Shown one piece after another: positions 44,251-54,223 of a DNA stretch of 64,000 nucleotides. Origin of the DNA: DSYU01 sp963827605 (GTDB taxonomy: Bacteria > Chloroflexota > Anaerolineae > Anaerolineales > Anaerolineaceae); contig CAWHBK010000002.1 of NCBI GenBank assembly GCA_963827605.1, positions 248,001-312,000 of the forward strand, read 5' to 3'. Under the pieces are notes generated by a model. The model worked only from the letters and a program-made list of their open reading frames with translations. It ran no database searches and had not been told where the DNA came from. A program made the position numbers and the translations under genes. The stretch's first letter is position 1. Each line of letters begins with the position of its first letter.

Positions 44251-47200
44251 TTACGGGTTGGTCGTGATCGGGAACGGGGTCGCGTTGACCCAGGCCGACC
44301 AGGTTGTGCCATTCGTTGACCGGATCCTGAACCAATATTGCGTGTTCTGGGCCAGGCCTGTTTGGGTTAGGGTTTTGATGTTCGCAGCGGTGGTTGCGGT
44401 ATTCAGACCGGTCGTGAAAGCCGCGTCCGTCGCGCGTTGGACGGTGAAGCCGGTCTCGTTGGTTGAGTTATCCAACCAGGTGAGGACCACGGTGCGATTT
44501 TTCTTGTTGTTCGGACCGTTGACCACCTTGAAGTTGCTCGGGGCAGCGGGCGGGGTTGGCAGGGTGATGGAGGTTGTTGCATTCGAGTAAAGCGACCCCG
44601 CTCCGTTGACTACCGCCACCCGGTAAACGTAGCTCATTCCAAATTGGACCGTAGTATCGGTGTATGTCGCACCACCCGTGTTGCCGCGGGCAGGCGCCGT
44701 GCCGATCTGAACGAAGGCTCCACCGTTGGTCGCCCGCTCGATGATAAAGCCGGCTTCGTTGGTGGCATTGTCCAGCCAGTTCAGGAGGATCTTCGGCCCG
44801 GTTTGCAACGTTGCGGTCAGGTTGGTCGGAGCAGAACTTGGCGCGACGCCTATGACTAACAGATCGGATACGGACTGGACCGCGAGGCTCATGAACTCGC
44901 CACCGTAGCCAACTGTGTTCTTCGCTACCACCCGGTAGGAGTAGCTCACGTTGCGCTGGAATGTAGTATCGGTGAAGGAGCGGGTACCCCCACGAGTATT
45001 CGGCTGGCCTAAGGGGGATAAGACGGTCCCCAGGTCGATCCACCCGAACCCGCTGTTCCGCTGGACAACGAACTCAGTTTCATTGATTGAGTTGTCATTC
45101 CAGACCAGGTTCAGTACGGTTTTGTTGCCGGTCCCGCTGAGGGTGTAGATGAGCCCATTTGGCTTGTTTGGCGGCACCGCAACCGACACAGGCCGCATCA
45201 TATCCATCTCTTCGTGGCTGAGGATATGGCAGTGGTAGACGTACTCCCAACCGAAGTTGACCAGCTGGTTCTCGATGGCCGCAGTCGGGTTGCCGCCCGC
45301 GTCCATATTATTGAACATCGTGGTCGAACCAGCTGGCATCATCGGGTTGAGCAAACGGATGCTGTTGGGTATTTCGAACGGGAAGGTGGGGATGATCGGC
45401 CGCAAGGCAACGATCGTGTCCTCAAGCGGGCTCACGCGGATTGTGTCCTTCCAGCCCAGTTCACTGGCCTCCGTTGGAATGATGATATTGTCCCAGGTGA
45501 CCCGGTTTAGAATTTGCACATCGTATAGATGGAAGTGGATCGGGTGCGTATCAACGCCGTTGTGGGTGATTTTCCAGATCTGCGTCCCATCCGCCGTGCT
45601 GATGGGGGTCACTTTGACGTCAGCCCGTGGCAGGTTGGTAGCATCGATGAGCTCCGTCGAAGGGTTCACGTACGGGTACAGGACGATGTTCTGCAGCCCC
45701 GGCGTGGCAGGTGTGGCTTCGAGGCCGAGGTTGGCCGTCATTCTCCCGAACTCGTCGAAGGAGGCCGCGTTCATTTCATCGTGGATGGCCTTAGGCTCGA
45801 GCTTGATCTGAAGTTTTGCGTTTGGAGCCCTGAGCGTGTTGAACGAGAACAGGTCGCCGCCCTGTTCGGAAATGCGGGCCATACCGTCACAGGAGTTGGT
45901 CGTGCTGCCGGGGGCGTTGCACCAGCTGCTGGCGGCAAAGTTCGTGCCGTAAGCTGAGTTATAGGCTGCCTGCCCTACGATGATTGGGTGCTGACCTGCT
46001 TCGAACACGCCAGAACCGTTTGCCTGATGTTTGAACGCATTCTTGAGCGCGGTCAGGTTGAAGGCGGAAGCCGCGGTGCCGGCGATCTTAACCTGCATGA
46101 TGGTGCGGGTATTCGGGCCGTAGCCGGGCAGAATGGCTGAGGGGCCATTCGGGCTCATGTCTGGGTAGCCGGTGTAGTAATCGTAGCTGGGCACGCGGGC
46201 AGGGAACGCCGCGGGTGCGTCGTTGTACAGGATCAGGGTCTTACCGGCGAACTGGGAGAAGTCGACGATCACGTCGGCCCGCTCGGCAGGCGCCAGAAGC
46301 ATCGCGTGCTTGTCCACGTTGCCAACATCAAAGCGGGTGGGGTCGGTGATCCAGGTGATGGGCTGGTTGGGAACCACCACCGGCGCGGGTAGGAAGCCGC
46401 CTTCGGTGCCGATCTGGATCCAGCTGGGCCCAACGGGGCTCCAGGTGGTGTCAGGCGTGGGGAAGACGACCGGGTCGAGCTGGGCAGCCGCCAGTTCAGC
46501 GGGGTTCAGCGCGACTTCGCTATCGGTGCCCGTGCGCGGGTCGGCGACGTACCACTGCAGATTCCAGAAGCGGTCGTTGGCTGCATTGAGGATGCGGAAG
46601 CGGTAAGACTTGGGCTCCAGGCTAGTGGTCGGGTAAGCCGTGCCGTTGACGAGCGGCGTATCATTGAACTGCTCCATGCCGACCGAGATGTTCGGGGTGC
46701 CTGGGATCAGCTGCGGCTCGCAGAACGGGTCGGTCTGGTACTGCCAGGTAGCAGGGATCGTCCAGATTGCAGGAAGCATCGATAGTACGGGTTGGCGATG
46801 GGTGGGTACTTGGCATCCTTGGCAGGCGGCCAGAACCAGGGGCCGTACATCCAGCGCCCGTAAGCGCTCATGCCACCCGGGTCGCCGGGGTTCTGTGCGG
46901 GCATGTATACGTGATGGTACCACAGGTTGCCCTCGCCGCCCCAGCTGGCGCTGTCCCAGGTTGGGTCTTGCACGGCAAGCTGCGCGGCGTCTGGTACGAA
47001 GGTGCGGTCCTGAACGATCAGCGGGATCGTGTCGGCGGCACCGGGGATGGTCCCATCGGTGATGAGTTTCTGTTCGATCGGGTCGGTGATCAGGTAGCCG
47101 GCAGCCTCGCCCGCGTACACGTTCAGACGGGTGATGCCCCAGGAATGATCGTGATAGAACAACAAGCGGGCGCTCTGCTGGTTGGTATAGTAGAACGTCA

Positions 47201-49405
47201 TGCAGCCATCTTTGGCGCCCGTGCAGTCAGGCACGCCGGGGACGTTGGTCATATCGGGCACTGCGGTTACACTGACGCCCTGTGGCCAGGCTGTATCCTC
47301 GGTGGCCGGGGTGATCCACTGGTGCGGGGTGCCGTCGCTGATCCAAGGGGTGTTGCCGCCGTGCAGATGCAGGGTGGCGCGGTTGTCCTTGAAGCAGCCC
47401 ATGGGGTCCTTCATGTCCGTGCACATAGGATTGCGCACTTCGTCCATGACGGAGCCCTGATCAACCGGGTCTGCCATCGCCATTGGGCCCATGCCTGAAC
47501 CCATCATGGTGGAGTCGACCGGCAGGAACAGGTTACCTTCGGCACCGGTAGGCAGCAGGTTGTAGAATACGATCCTGACCGCGCGGTCCTTGGTCGCCGA
47601 GATGACTGGTCCCAGGAAATGGGGGTCGTCGACGGCGATTGCCTGGCCGCCGTCGGGCATATTGATGGCAACGGAAGTGCCATCCAGCAAGTCATTATTT
47701 AGCGCGATGTGCTTGCTGAAGCTGGCGTTGGCCGGGGTTTCGAGCTGCACATACTCGCGCAAGCAGGGTGCCGTTGGTCAAAGAAGAGCTCATCTTCTCA
47801 CGGTGCTGGACGACGGCGATCACGTAGTAGTCGCGCGCCGGGGAAGGTGGTCGTATCGGGAACAGCGATCGGGATGTGCTGGCCCAGGTTGTTGTCTTTG
47901 CAGTTCGCCCAACCGGCGGTCGGGTTGCACAATACGGGCAGCCCATCCTGGAACTTCTTGATGCCAGCCTTGGTGATGTAGCCTGTGCCAGGCGCGCCGA
48001 CTGTAATCGACGTGACACCGCCGGCGTTTACACTGGCCGTGGCGGATGCCCCGGTACCGGTCGGGTCGTTGATAACAACGGACGGCGCGGAGGTGTAGCC
48101 AGCGCCAAAGGTATCCAGGGTGACGGATAAGATTTTCAACGTCGCGGTAGCCGTGGCGCCAGACCCGCCGTTATTGATCGGGTCGAAGAGCGTGCCGTCG
48201 CGAATGACGACTTTGGGGGGGAACGAGTACCCGGACCCGGGTTGGTCAACCACGACCGCGGTAATTGCGCCCGTCGCCGGGTCGAAGTTGGCGTGCGCCT
48301 GCGCCTGCACCCCATCTGGGCCATCGGGCAGGTCGAAGTCGACCGTCGGCATGGTATAACCGCTGCCGCCGCTGCCAAGCGCGACCGCATCAACCCCGCC
48401 GTAGGCGGTTGCGGTGGCATCGACCAGCGGGGCGACGGCGGAAGTGTCGAGAACACTGGCCGCGAAGGAATAGGTGCGGTTCTGGCTGTAAATTGGATAA
48501 TCAACCCCACCAAGCGTGATCGTATTACCTTGCGCGGGCACGAGCGGAGCAGGAGTGCTGAGGATGTCAACACCGCCCTGATCATCGAGGGGGATACCCT
48601 GGCCATAGAAGGCGATCGTGTCGCCGGTGGTTACCGCAATGCCTGGCACCGGGAGGGTGACAATGTCCCCGACCGGGTCTACCGCGGCTGGAACGGTCAG
48701 CTCGCCGCTGTCCCACAGCACCGAATACTCATTCGCGACACCGGTAGCATGCAGAACGTAGGCATGGAACAGGTTCCCGGCCGACGGCGTGGGGCTTGCC
48801 CCTGCCGTGGCCTGATTGAAATACTGGATCGACTGGACGATGCCAGCGGCCGGCATGCTGGCCGGCAAAACAACGAACACCGGGGCGAGAACCCCTGGAG
48901 CTGTGGCGTAATCCGTGGCAAACGCCCGCGCTGAAAGCGGGTTGCCGATGTTGACGAGCGTTCCAGATCCGCCACCACCGGAGATGGTTACGCTTGGACT
49001 GGTATATCCAGCGCCCGATGCACCAACCGAAATGCTGGTGACAGAACCGGAAGCGGTAACGACAGCCGAAGCGGTCGCGCCGGACCCAGATGTGGAGTTG
49101 ATTACCACGTTCGCGCTGGTGTAGCCAACGCCTGGGTTGGTGACGGTGATGCCGGTGATGTCGCCGGTGTTACCAACGGACGCAACCGCGGTGGCGCCCG
49201 AACCGTCCCCAGTAATTTCCACGGTAACATCCGGGAGTGTGAACGGGCTGTTGGACCAGTTCGGATACGGGCCGAAGTAATGTGGAACCTTCGTCTGGTC
49301 CGTAGGACTGCCTGGCATTGCCTTCCCTAAGGTGCTTGTTCCAAAAAGGGTGGATGCAATTACCATGATCGATATTACTATGTTGAAGAATTTACGCATG
49401 TTCAT
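44251..49405 (-). CDS. Giant secreted multicopper oxidase with GxGYT repeats and FN3 domains (four +1 frameshifts)
   Basis: About 1,716 residues once rejoined. Order: signal peptide (NIVISIMVIASTLFG, cleavage near GKA); ~400 residues with five copies of a Gly/Ser/Thr-rich repeat (GSGATATA ... V-x-G-x-GYTS-x-P-x-V-x-I) interrupted by a separate ~150-residue domain; the oxidase core with LHLHGGNTPW, YHDHSWG, HPIHFHLYD and YHCHILSHEEMDMM; then three fibronectin type III domains to the end. Size and layout recall the large metal-oxidising oxidases MofA (Leptothrix) and OmpB (Geobacter); this is by memory of their design, not by alignment. It may oxidise Mn(II), Fe(II) or phenolics at the cell surface. 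Indels lie at about 47830-47839, 47755-47761, 46776-46784 and 46747-46756. The start at 49405 follows aaggggaaaaac. Confidence 0.85.
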
Positions 49406-49565
49406 GTTTTTCCCCTTCGTTTTTGCAGAATTCGGAGTCACAATTCGGTGAAGATGATTGAATCTCATGTCAATATGCCCTCCCCAGATCAATCGTGTCA
49501 TCTGCTAAATGCGTTCTCGATTTGTGCTTGCCGCCAATCCGGGCTGTCCGCCCACATCGCTTCGA

Positions 49566-49910
49566 TCAGGCTTCGACGATCGAAAAAAGGTCCGATAATT
49601 CCGTTACTAATATTTTCTGTTTGTTGTATACCTCGATGGAGTTGTTTTCCAGGCTGACTAAAATCACCTTTAAATTGGGCTGATTGGTGATTATTTGCGC
49701 CGGTAAATTTGTTTCACTGGCGCAGTCGCCCTGGTAGATGATGACCACATCTGGCTGTACACGTTCCACTTCTCGAGCTAAAAAACGCGCGTCATGCTTA
49801 TCGGAAATTCGGATCACCTCCCATTCTTTTCTGGTATTGAGGAAAAGCTCGACGCCTCGCCCCAGCATATCTTCGCGCCCCCAAAGGATGACCGTTCTGG
49901 ATGTTTTCAT
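49566..49910 (-). CDS. Pseudo-receiver protein
   Basis: 114 residues from the ATG at 49910 (TVILWGREDMLGRGVELFL); an alternative ATG at 49952 has a better ribosome binding site (aggggg) but adds residues outside the fold. The alternating strands and helices follow a CheY-like receiver. The strand that normally carries the phospho-Asp reads DVVIIYQGD, with Tyr where Asp is expected, and there is no DNA-binding domain. Such proteins bind partners without phosphorylation. It lies between the giant oxidase and the two-component genes on the same strand, so a role in their control is plausible. Confidence 0.6.
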   Translation of the reverse strand: MKTSRTVILWGREDMLGRGVELFLNTRKEWEVIRISDKHDARFLAREVERVQPDVVIIYQGDCASETNLPAQIITNQPNLKVILVSLENNSIEVYNKQKILVTELSDLFSIVEA

Positions 49911-50046
49911 AACAGTTACCTTTTTTTGCCTTTCGCCAATCCAAATGTCCATTTGGTGGTCCCCCTACCATAGGTCTTCCAAGCTGTTTCAAGGATAACG
50001 GAATTCCGTCCGGCATTCTATCGACCGCTATCGATCTTGAAGGGCC

Positions 50047-50074
50047 AAAAAAGGGCCATCCTGAGGATGGCCCT
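50047..50074 (-). terminator. Terminator of the two-component operon
   Basis: 10-bp stem agggccatcc/ggatggccct with a 3-nt loop; on the minus strand it is followed by TTTTTT. About 50 bp after the response regulator stop. Confidence 0.8.
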
Positions 50075-50122
50075 AGCTGAAAAAGTGTTAACCCTGGGGT
50101 TAGAATAATCGTTATGGGGGAT

Positions 50123-50767
50123 TTACTTAATTAGCCCATGCTGGCGGGCCAGGCTGCTGGCTTCTCTGCGGTCGGATACGTTAAGTTTATCCAGGATCGA
50201 GTGGATGTGATGTTTCACAGTGTTCTCAGAGAGGAACAGGTGCTGTGAAATTTCCTGGTTGGTAGCGCCACAGGAGATTTCCTGCAGCACTTCCAGCTCG
50301 CGATTGGTCAATTTCGCCAGGGTCGAGTCGCCGGTGCGCCCCGATTCTTTTGTGCGGGAAAGTTCTTCCATCAAGCGCAGGGTCATGGTGCGCGAAATGG
50401 CGCTTTCGCCCTGGTAAACCGAGCGCAGCGCGGCGACCAGCTTGGCCGGGCGCATATTTTTCAGCAGGTAACCTTTGGCGCCGCTGCGAATGGCGGCAAA
50501 CAGGTTTTCGTCCTCCTCGGACACGGTCAGGAAGATGACCCTGGTTTCAGGCAGAACCGCCAGGATGGCCCTGGTCGCATCGACGCCCGTGCCATCCGGC
50601 AGCCCGAAATCCATCAAAATGATTTCTGGACGCAGCGTTTGGGCGATTTCAACCGCTTCCCTGACCGTACCCACCAGCCCGGCAACTTCGATATCCGTCT
50701 CCGATCCGATAATGGCAGCTAACCCTTCACGGAACAATATATGGTCATCGACGATGAGGAGTTTCAT
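50123..50767 (-). CDS. NarL/LuxR-family response regulator
   Basis: 214 residues. Receiver with LLIVDDHILFREGLAAIIG, phosphoacceptor D53 in IILMDFGLPDGTG and switch Lys in KGYLLKN; the LuxR-type HTH has LTNRELEVLQEISCGATNQEIS. Its ATG overlaps the kinase stop as ATGA. With the kinase it forms a cognate pair directly upstream of the copper oxidase genes, which are likely targets. Confidence 0.9.
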   Translation of the reverse strand: MKLLIVDDHILFREGLAAIIGSETDIEVAGLVGTVREAVEIAQTLRPEIILMDFGLPDGTGVDATRAILAVLPETRVIFLTVSEEDENLFAAIRSGAKGYLLKNMRPAKLVAALRSVYQGESAISRTMTLRLMEELSRTKESGRTGDSTLAKLTNRELEVLQEISCGATNQEISQHLFLSENTVKHHIHSILDKLNVSDRREASSLARQHGLIK

Positions 50768-52227
50768 AGCACCTTTTGTTCGTATCTTTGCATCTGGTCA
50801 GAAACAGGTTGGATCGATATTTCTTCTGCGTATGGGAAACAGACAGTCAGGCGCGTGCCCGCGCCGGGTTTTGACCAGATGGTAAAGTGACCATTGAGCT
50901 GTTCGATGCGCTCGCGCATAAATTTCAAGCCATAATGGCTTTCCGCTGCCGCCTGGGTCAGATCAAACCCCTGACCGTTATCCGTAATGATCAGGGACAT
51001 TTCTTTTTTAAGCCAATTCGTTTCAACGCTCACCCGGCTGGCGTGGGCGTGCTTTTCCACGTTGTTCACTGCTTCGCGGAAGATGTAGAACAACTGGCGC
51101 ATTTGCCTGGTGCTGATTAATCTTGGCTCTCCCCGGCAGTCTATGGAGATTTGCAGATCTGTTCGATCCATAATCTGTTGGGCATGCCCGGCAAAAAGTT
51201 CATGCAGATGGGCTGAACGGTTGGGCTGAAGCATAGCCAGCGTGCCGCGCACCAAATCGTACGATTCGTTTGCCACGCTGGACATATGCATAATTTCGGG
51301 GGAGAGATCCGAGCATGGGCGTGTCTCAGCCAGGTATTCCAGCTTCATGCGCAGGTAACTGATATTTTGGCCAATCGTATCGTGTAGATCGCGGGCAATT
51401 TCCAACTGCACGGTGTTAATTTTTTGCGCCAGGGATAGTTGGTCGCGCTCAATTTTTCGGACCGCGATTCCCAACGCGCTGGAGATATCGGTAGCCACAT
51501 TTTCCAAAAGCTGCACCTGCTCCCCGGACAGCGTTTCCCCCGCCGGCAGCGACAGGCGCAGCATGCCCAATAACCAGCTGCCAAGCGACAGCTGCAAGCA
51601 ATAGTCCTGCGTTCCTCCGGCGAACATCGGGCAATGAAGTTTGTCGCAATGACTGACGGTATAGCGTCCGGTGGATTTTTGCAGAAAACAAGTCCGGCAT
51701 GGATCGTTCCCAGGCGCTAAACTGGCGGCCCGGTCGATGGGACGCTCAATGTTGGTATATGCGGTTTGGTAGAGCTGATTTTGGGTATCCCGGTACAGGT
51801 ATAATTCAACACCCGCGCCCGGCGCCAACGTTGAAATCTCCCGCACAAGCTGTTCGGAAACTTCTTTTATTCCATATCCAGCCGCCATCTGCTGGCTAAT
51901 ATCATTTTTCACCCGCAGCGTATTTAGCGCCTCTGTTCTTTCCGCCACAGTCCTGGCCAGCCTGCGGAGGAGGTAGCCGGTGATCAGCAGCAGCAGCCCA
52001 ATGAGGAGCACTTCTCCATAATAAAAAGGCTTTTTATTGATGATAGAAGGGAGATGTTCAATTGTTTCCAGCAGGACGACGAACACCCCAAGGGATAGAA
52101 TCACTTTCCAATAGTGAAGCAGGATAAACGCTTTAACCCGCGTCCACAACACTGTTTTCACCCAGGGAAGGATTTTATCAAAGACCCACGTTTCCTTTTG
52201 TCGGAAGGTATGTGTTTGTTCCCCCAT
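50764..52227 (-). CDS. Sensor histidine kinase with cysteine-rich GAF-like domain
   Basis: 487 residues. Two membrane helices (~32-55 and ~70-88) are joined by a very short outer loop, then a cytoplasmic GAF-like domain (~105-255), the HisKA_3 box EIARDLHDTIGQN with H282, and the ATPase (FREAVNNVEKHAHA, DNGQGFDL, HYGLKFMRERI). The GAF-like domain holds five cysteines, C177, C180, C194, C199 and C210, in the pattern CxxC-x13-C-x4-C-x10-C. This resembles ligands of an Fe-S cluster or zinc/copper site, as in cytoplasmic oxygen or redox sensors such as NreB (cysteines in a different domain). A strong promoter lies upstream (52274-52302). The start has gggag upstream. Confidence 0.88.
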   Translation of the reverse strand: MGEQTHTFRQKETWVFDKILPWVKTVLWTRVKAFILLHYWKVILSLGVFVVLLETIEHLPSIINKKPFYYGEVLLIGLLLLITGYLLRRLARTVAERTEALNTLRVKNDISQQMAAGYGIKEVSEQLVREISTLAPGAGVELYLYRDTQNQLYQTAYTNIERPIDRAASLAPGNDPCRTCFLQKSTGRYTVSHCDKLHCPMFAGGTQDYCLQLSLGSWLLGMLRLSLPAGETLSGEQVQLLENVATDISSALGIAVRKIERDQLSLAQKINTVQLEIARDLHDTIGQNISYLRMKLEYLAETRPCSDLSPEIMHMSSVANESYDLVRGTLAMLQPNRSAHLHELFAGHAQQIMDRTDLQISIDCRGEPRLISTRQMRQLFYIFREAVNNVEKHAHASRVSVETNWLKKEMSLIITDNGQGFDLTQAAAESHYGLKFMRERIEQLNGHFTIWSKPGAGTRLTVCFPYAEEISIQPVSDQMQRYEQKVL

Positions 52228-52273
52228 TTATCGGTCTCCCTCGGATCGTGTTTTCGCCAAGTTGTGATAAATT

Positions 52274-52302
52274 ATTATATCATTTCGGTAATGTTTATGC
52301 AA
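52274..52302 (-). promoter_or_regulatory. Sigma-70 promoter of the two-component operon
   Basis: On the minus strand TTGCAT (52297-52302), 17-bp spacer, TATAAT (52274-52279), about 47 bp before the kinase start in an AT-rich region. Confidence 0.65.
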
Positions 52303-52397
52303 TTAAATCAACCGATTTATAACAAATAAAAGAAGTTGGGCTGATTCAATTATAACGAGTCCTACTGGGAGTTCAGGTAGGGGGTTTTTCATATGGG

Positions 52398-52457
52398 GGT
52401 AGGGAAAACCCTACCTCCCTTCTTTACGACAGAAACCCGGCTTCTTGCGAAGCCGGG
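52398..52457 (-). terminator. Terminator region of the TPR/protease operon
   Basis: Two stem-loops in a row downstream of the C25-like protease gene: cccggcttc/gaagccggg (52436-52444 with 52449-52457) and ggtaggg/ccctacc (52398-52404 with 52409-52415), the second followed on the minus strand by a stretch including gaaaaacccc. Confidence 0.6.
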
Positions 52458-52489
52458 GTCCATGGGAGATGAAAGCTACCGATAAACGC

Positions 52490-54223
52490 CTAGCGAGATG
52501 TGGATAACTTGACCGGCTTGCCCCCTTCGTCAAGCGTAACCCGAACATAATGGCGGTGCAGGTGTTCCGCCACTTGCACCTGTTTGCTAACCGTGACCAC
52601 TACCCGCCCATTGGCCGGGCCGGCCGGGTAGTTTTTGCGGCGCGGCGCGGCTTCCCCGTTCATCGGCGCTGACTGGCGTGTGAGGTGCAGGTCGGCCAGA
52701 TCCGCGCCGGGCAGGTATTCAGCCACAATCTGCTTGACCTGACGCATCGATTCGCCGGAGATCTGGGGCGGTTCGGCGCCTGCATCCGTATGGTCCGAGA
52801 CGGTCTTAATCAGCGGGTGATCCCTTAAACGCGATACGCTTTTCCTTTGGATAAAGAAGCCATCGCAGGCTGCCAGCGGGTCGCCGTACAGCACAAACGA
52901 GATGAGCGTTTTCTGGTCTTCGCCATCCAGGAAACCCTGGCGGCGGTCCATCTCACGCACCAGGTCGATGCGCGCCTGCGCCAGCGCTTCACCGGCGGGG
53001 CTTCCTTCCTTGATATGCTTCCAGAACAGGTTACCAAGCAGATCAGCGGCTTGCAGCGGGGTATTTACCGAGCCGTACGCAATGCCGGTGGAGCCGATCA
53101 CGGCCAGCGCGCCCACGGCGAGAAACTTAAGCGCCAGGGACTCGTTTTCATTCTTGCCAGACACGTGCCCGCCGTAGCAGGCCTCGCTAAAGATCACTCG
53201 CGGAGCCTTGCCATTGCGGCGCAGGTCGTCTGGGGCGAGCGCCACCGGGTAATCCGCCAGGTCGCCTTTTTCCGTCGCGAGCTTTTTCTCTGCCGGGGCG
53301 AGGCGCTCGGCCGGGTCTCGCTGCCCGTACCAGGCCGGACCGTCTTCCAGGCCGTGCAAGTTATAGTAGCCCAGGCTGGATTTGGTAATCAGAGCGCGGT
53401 TCAGGCTGCCGGAGCATTCCGGCGGCGAGGCCTTCAACGTATGCGGCGCGCCAATGGGGCGAAAAACGGCCAGCGAAGAGCGCCGCCAGACGGCGGCGGT
53501 GTAACCAAAGCCGGGTTCTCTAGACGGCGGCAGCACGCGCCGGAAAAGGCTTTTGAACAGATCGCCCCAATCCAGGCCGAAGAGTTCCCGGGTCTGCTTG
53601 CGGCGGGCGTGGTAGCGCTGCATCTGGCGCAGCTGTTCCAACAGCAGACCGGCATCCGGGCCTTTCTCGCCGGGCAGCCGCCCGACCGGCCAATCGGGGA
53701 TGAAATAATTAGCGCCCAGGGTAGCGTACGGGCTGTCGGAAGCCACATCGCCGTCGGCGTCATCGGTGGGGTTGGGCAAATGGTGGAAGGGCAGGATGGT
53801 CTCACCGCCCACGATCAACAGCGCGCCAATCATCTGACCGCGGCGGGCCAATGCGCCATCCAAATCGGCTAACGCATTCTTGAGTTTCCACGGGTCGCGC
53901 GGGTTTACCGGGGTCAGCCCGAACCTGGCGGCGCCAATGGCATCATCCGGGTAGTAGACCATGGCATCCCAGCCGTGACGCTGACGGATGAGCCCGGCCA
54001 GCTTGCGCAGCTCGCTGTCGAGGATAGCGGTGGTCTGCGGGCCATACTGCCCGGACAATCCCTCGCGCGAGGTAAAAATGAGATAGACCGGCTGGCGATA
54101 GTCCGCGCGGGTAACCTCGGGCAGTTTAAGCTTTTTCGCAAGGCGCTCGAACTCCGTGCTAACCGCGCGGAGGGTATCGGCGGCCGGGTCTTTGGCTGCC
54201 TTGCGCCGGCGTGGTTTCAACAC
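52490..54223 (-). CDS. C25-like (gingipain/caspase fold) cysteine protease
   Basis: 577 residues as an open frame from TTG, but probably the C-terminal part of a fusion with the upstream TPR-like protein. Clan CD features: LLIVGGETILPFHHLP, SDSPYATLG and PVGRLPGE, as in Peptidase_C25, then the catalytic His (H290 in YYNLHGLEDG) and Cys (C349 in VIFSEACYGG). A C-terminal ~100-residue domain follows. There is no signal peptide, unlike gingipains, so the protease should act in the cytoplasm. The TTG start has no ribosome binding site, and an Ala/Pro-rich frame continues upstream, which favours the fusion. With the TPR genes it may form a regulated proteolysis system. Substrate unknown. Confidence 0.75.
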   Translation of the reverse strand: MLKPRRRKAAKDPAADTLRAVSTEFERLAKKLKLPEVTRADYRQPVYLIFTSREGLSGQYGPQTTAILDSELRKLAGLIRQRHGWDAMVYYPDDAIGAARFGLTPVNPRDPWKLKNALADLDGALARRGQMIGALLIVGGETILPFHHLPNPTDDADGDVASDSPYATLGANYFIPDWPVGRLPGEKGPDAGLLLEQLRQMQRYHARRKQTRELFGLDWGDLFKSLFRRVLPPSREPGFGYTAAVWRRSSLAVFRPIGAPHTLKASPPECSGSLNRALITKSSLGYYNLHGLEDGPAWYGQRDPAERLAPAEKKLATEKGDLADYPVALAPDDLRRNGKAPRVIFSEACYGGHVSGKNENESLALKFLAVGALAVIGSTGIAYGSVNTPLQAADLLGNLFWKHIKEGSPAGEALAQARIDLVREMDRRQGFLDGEDQKTLISFVLYGDPLAACDGFFIQRKSVSRLRDHPLIKTVSDHTDAGAEPPQISGESMRQVKQIVAEYLPGADLADLHLTRQSAPMNGEAAPRRKNYPAGPANGRVVVTVSKQVQVAEHLHRHYVRVTLDEGGKPVKLSTSR

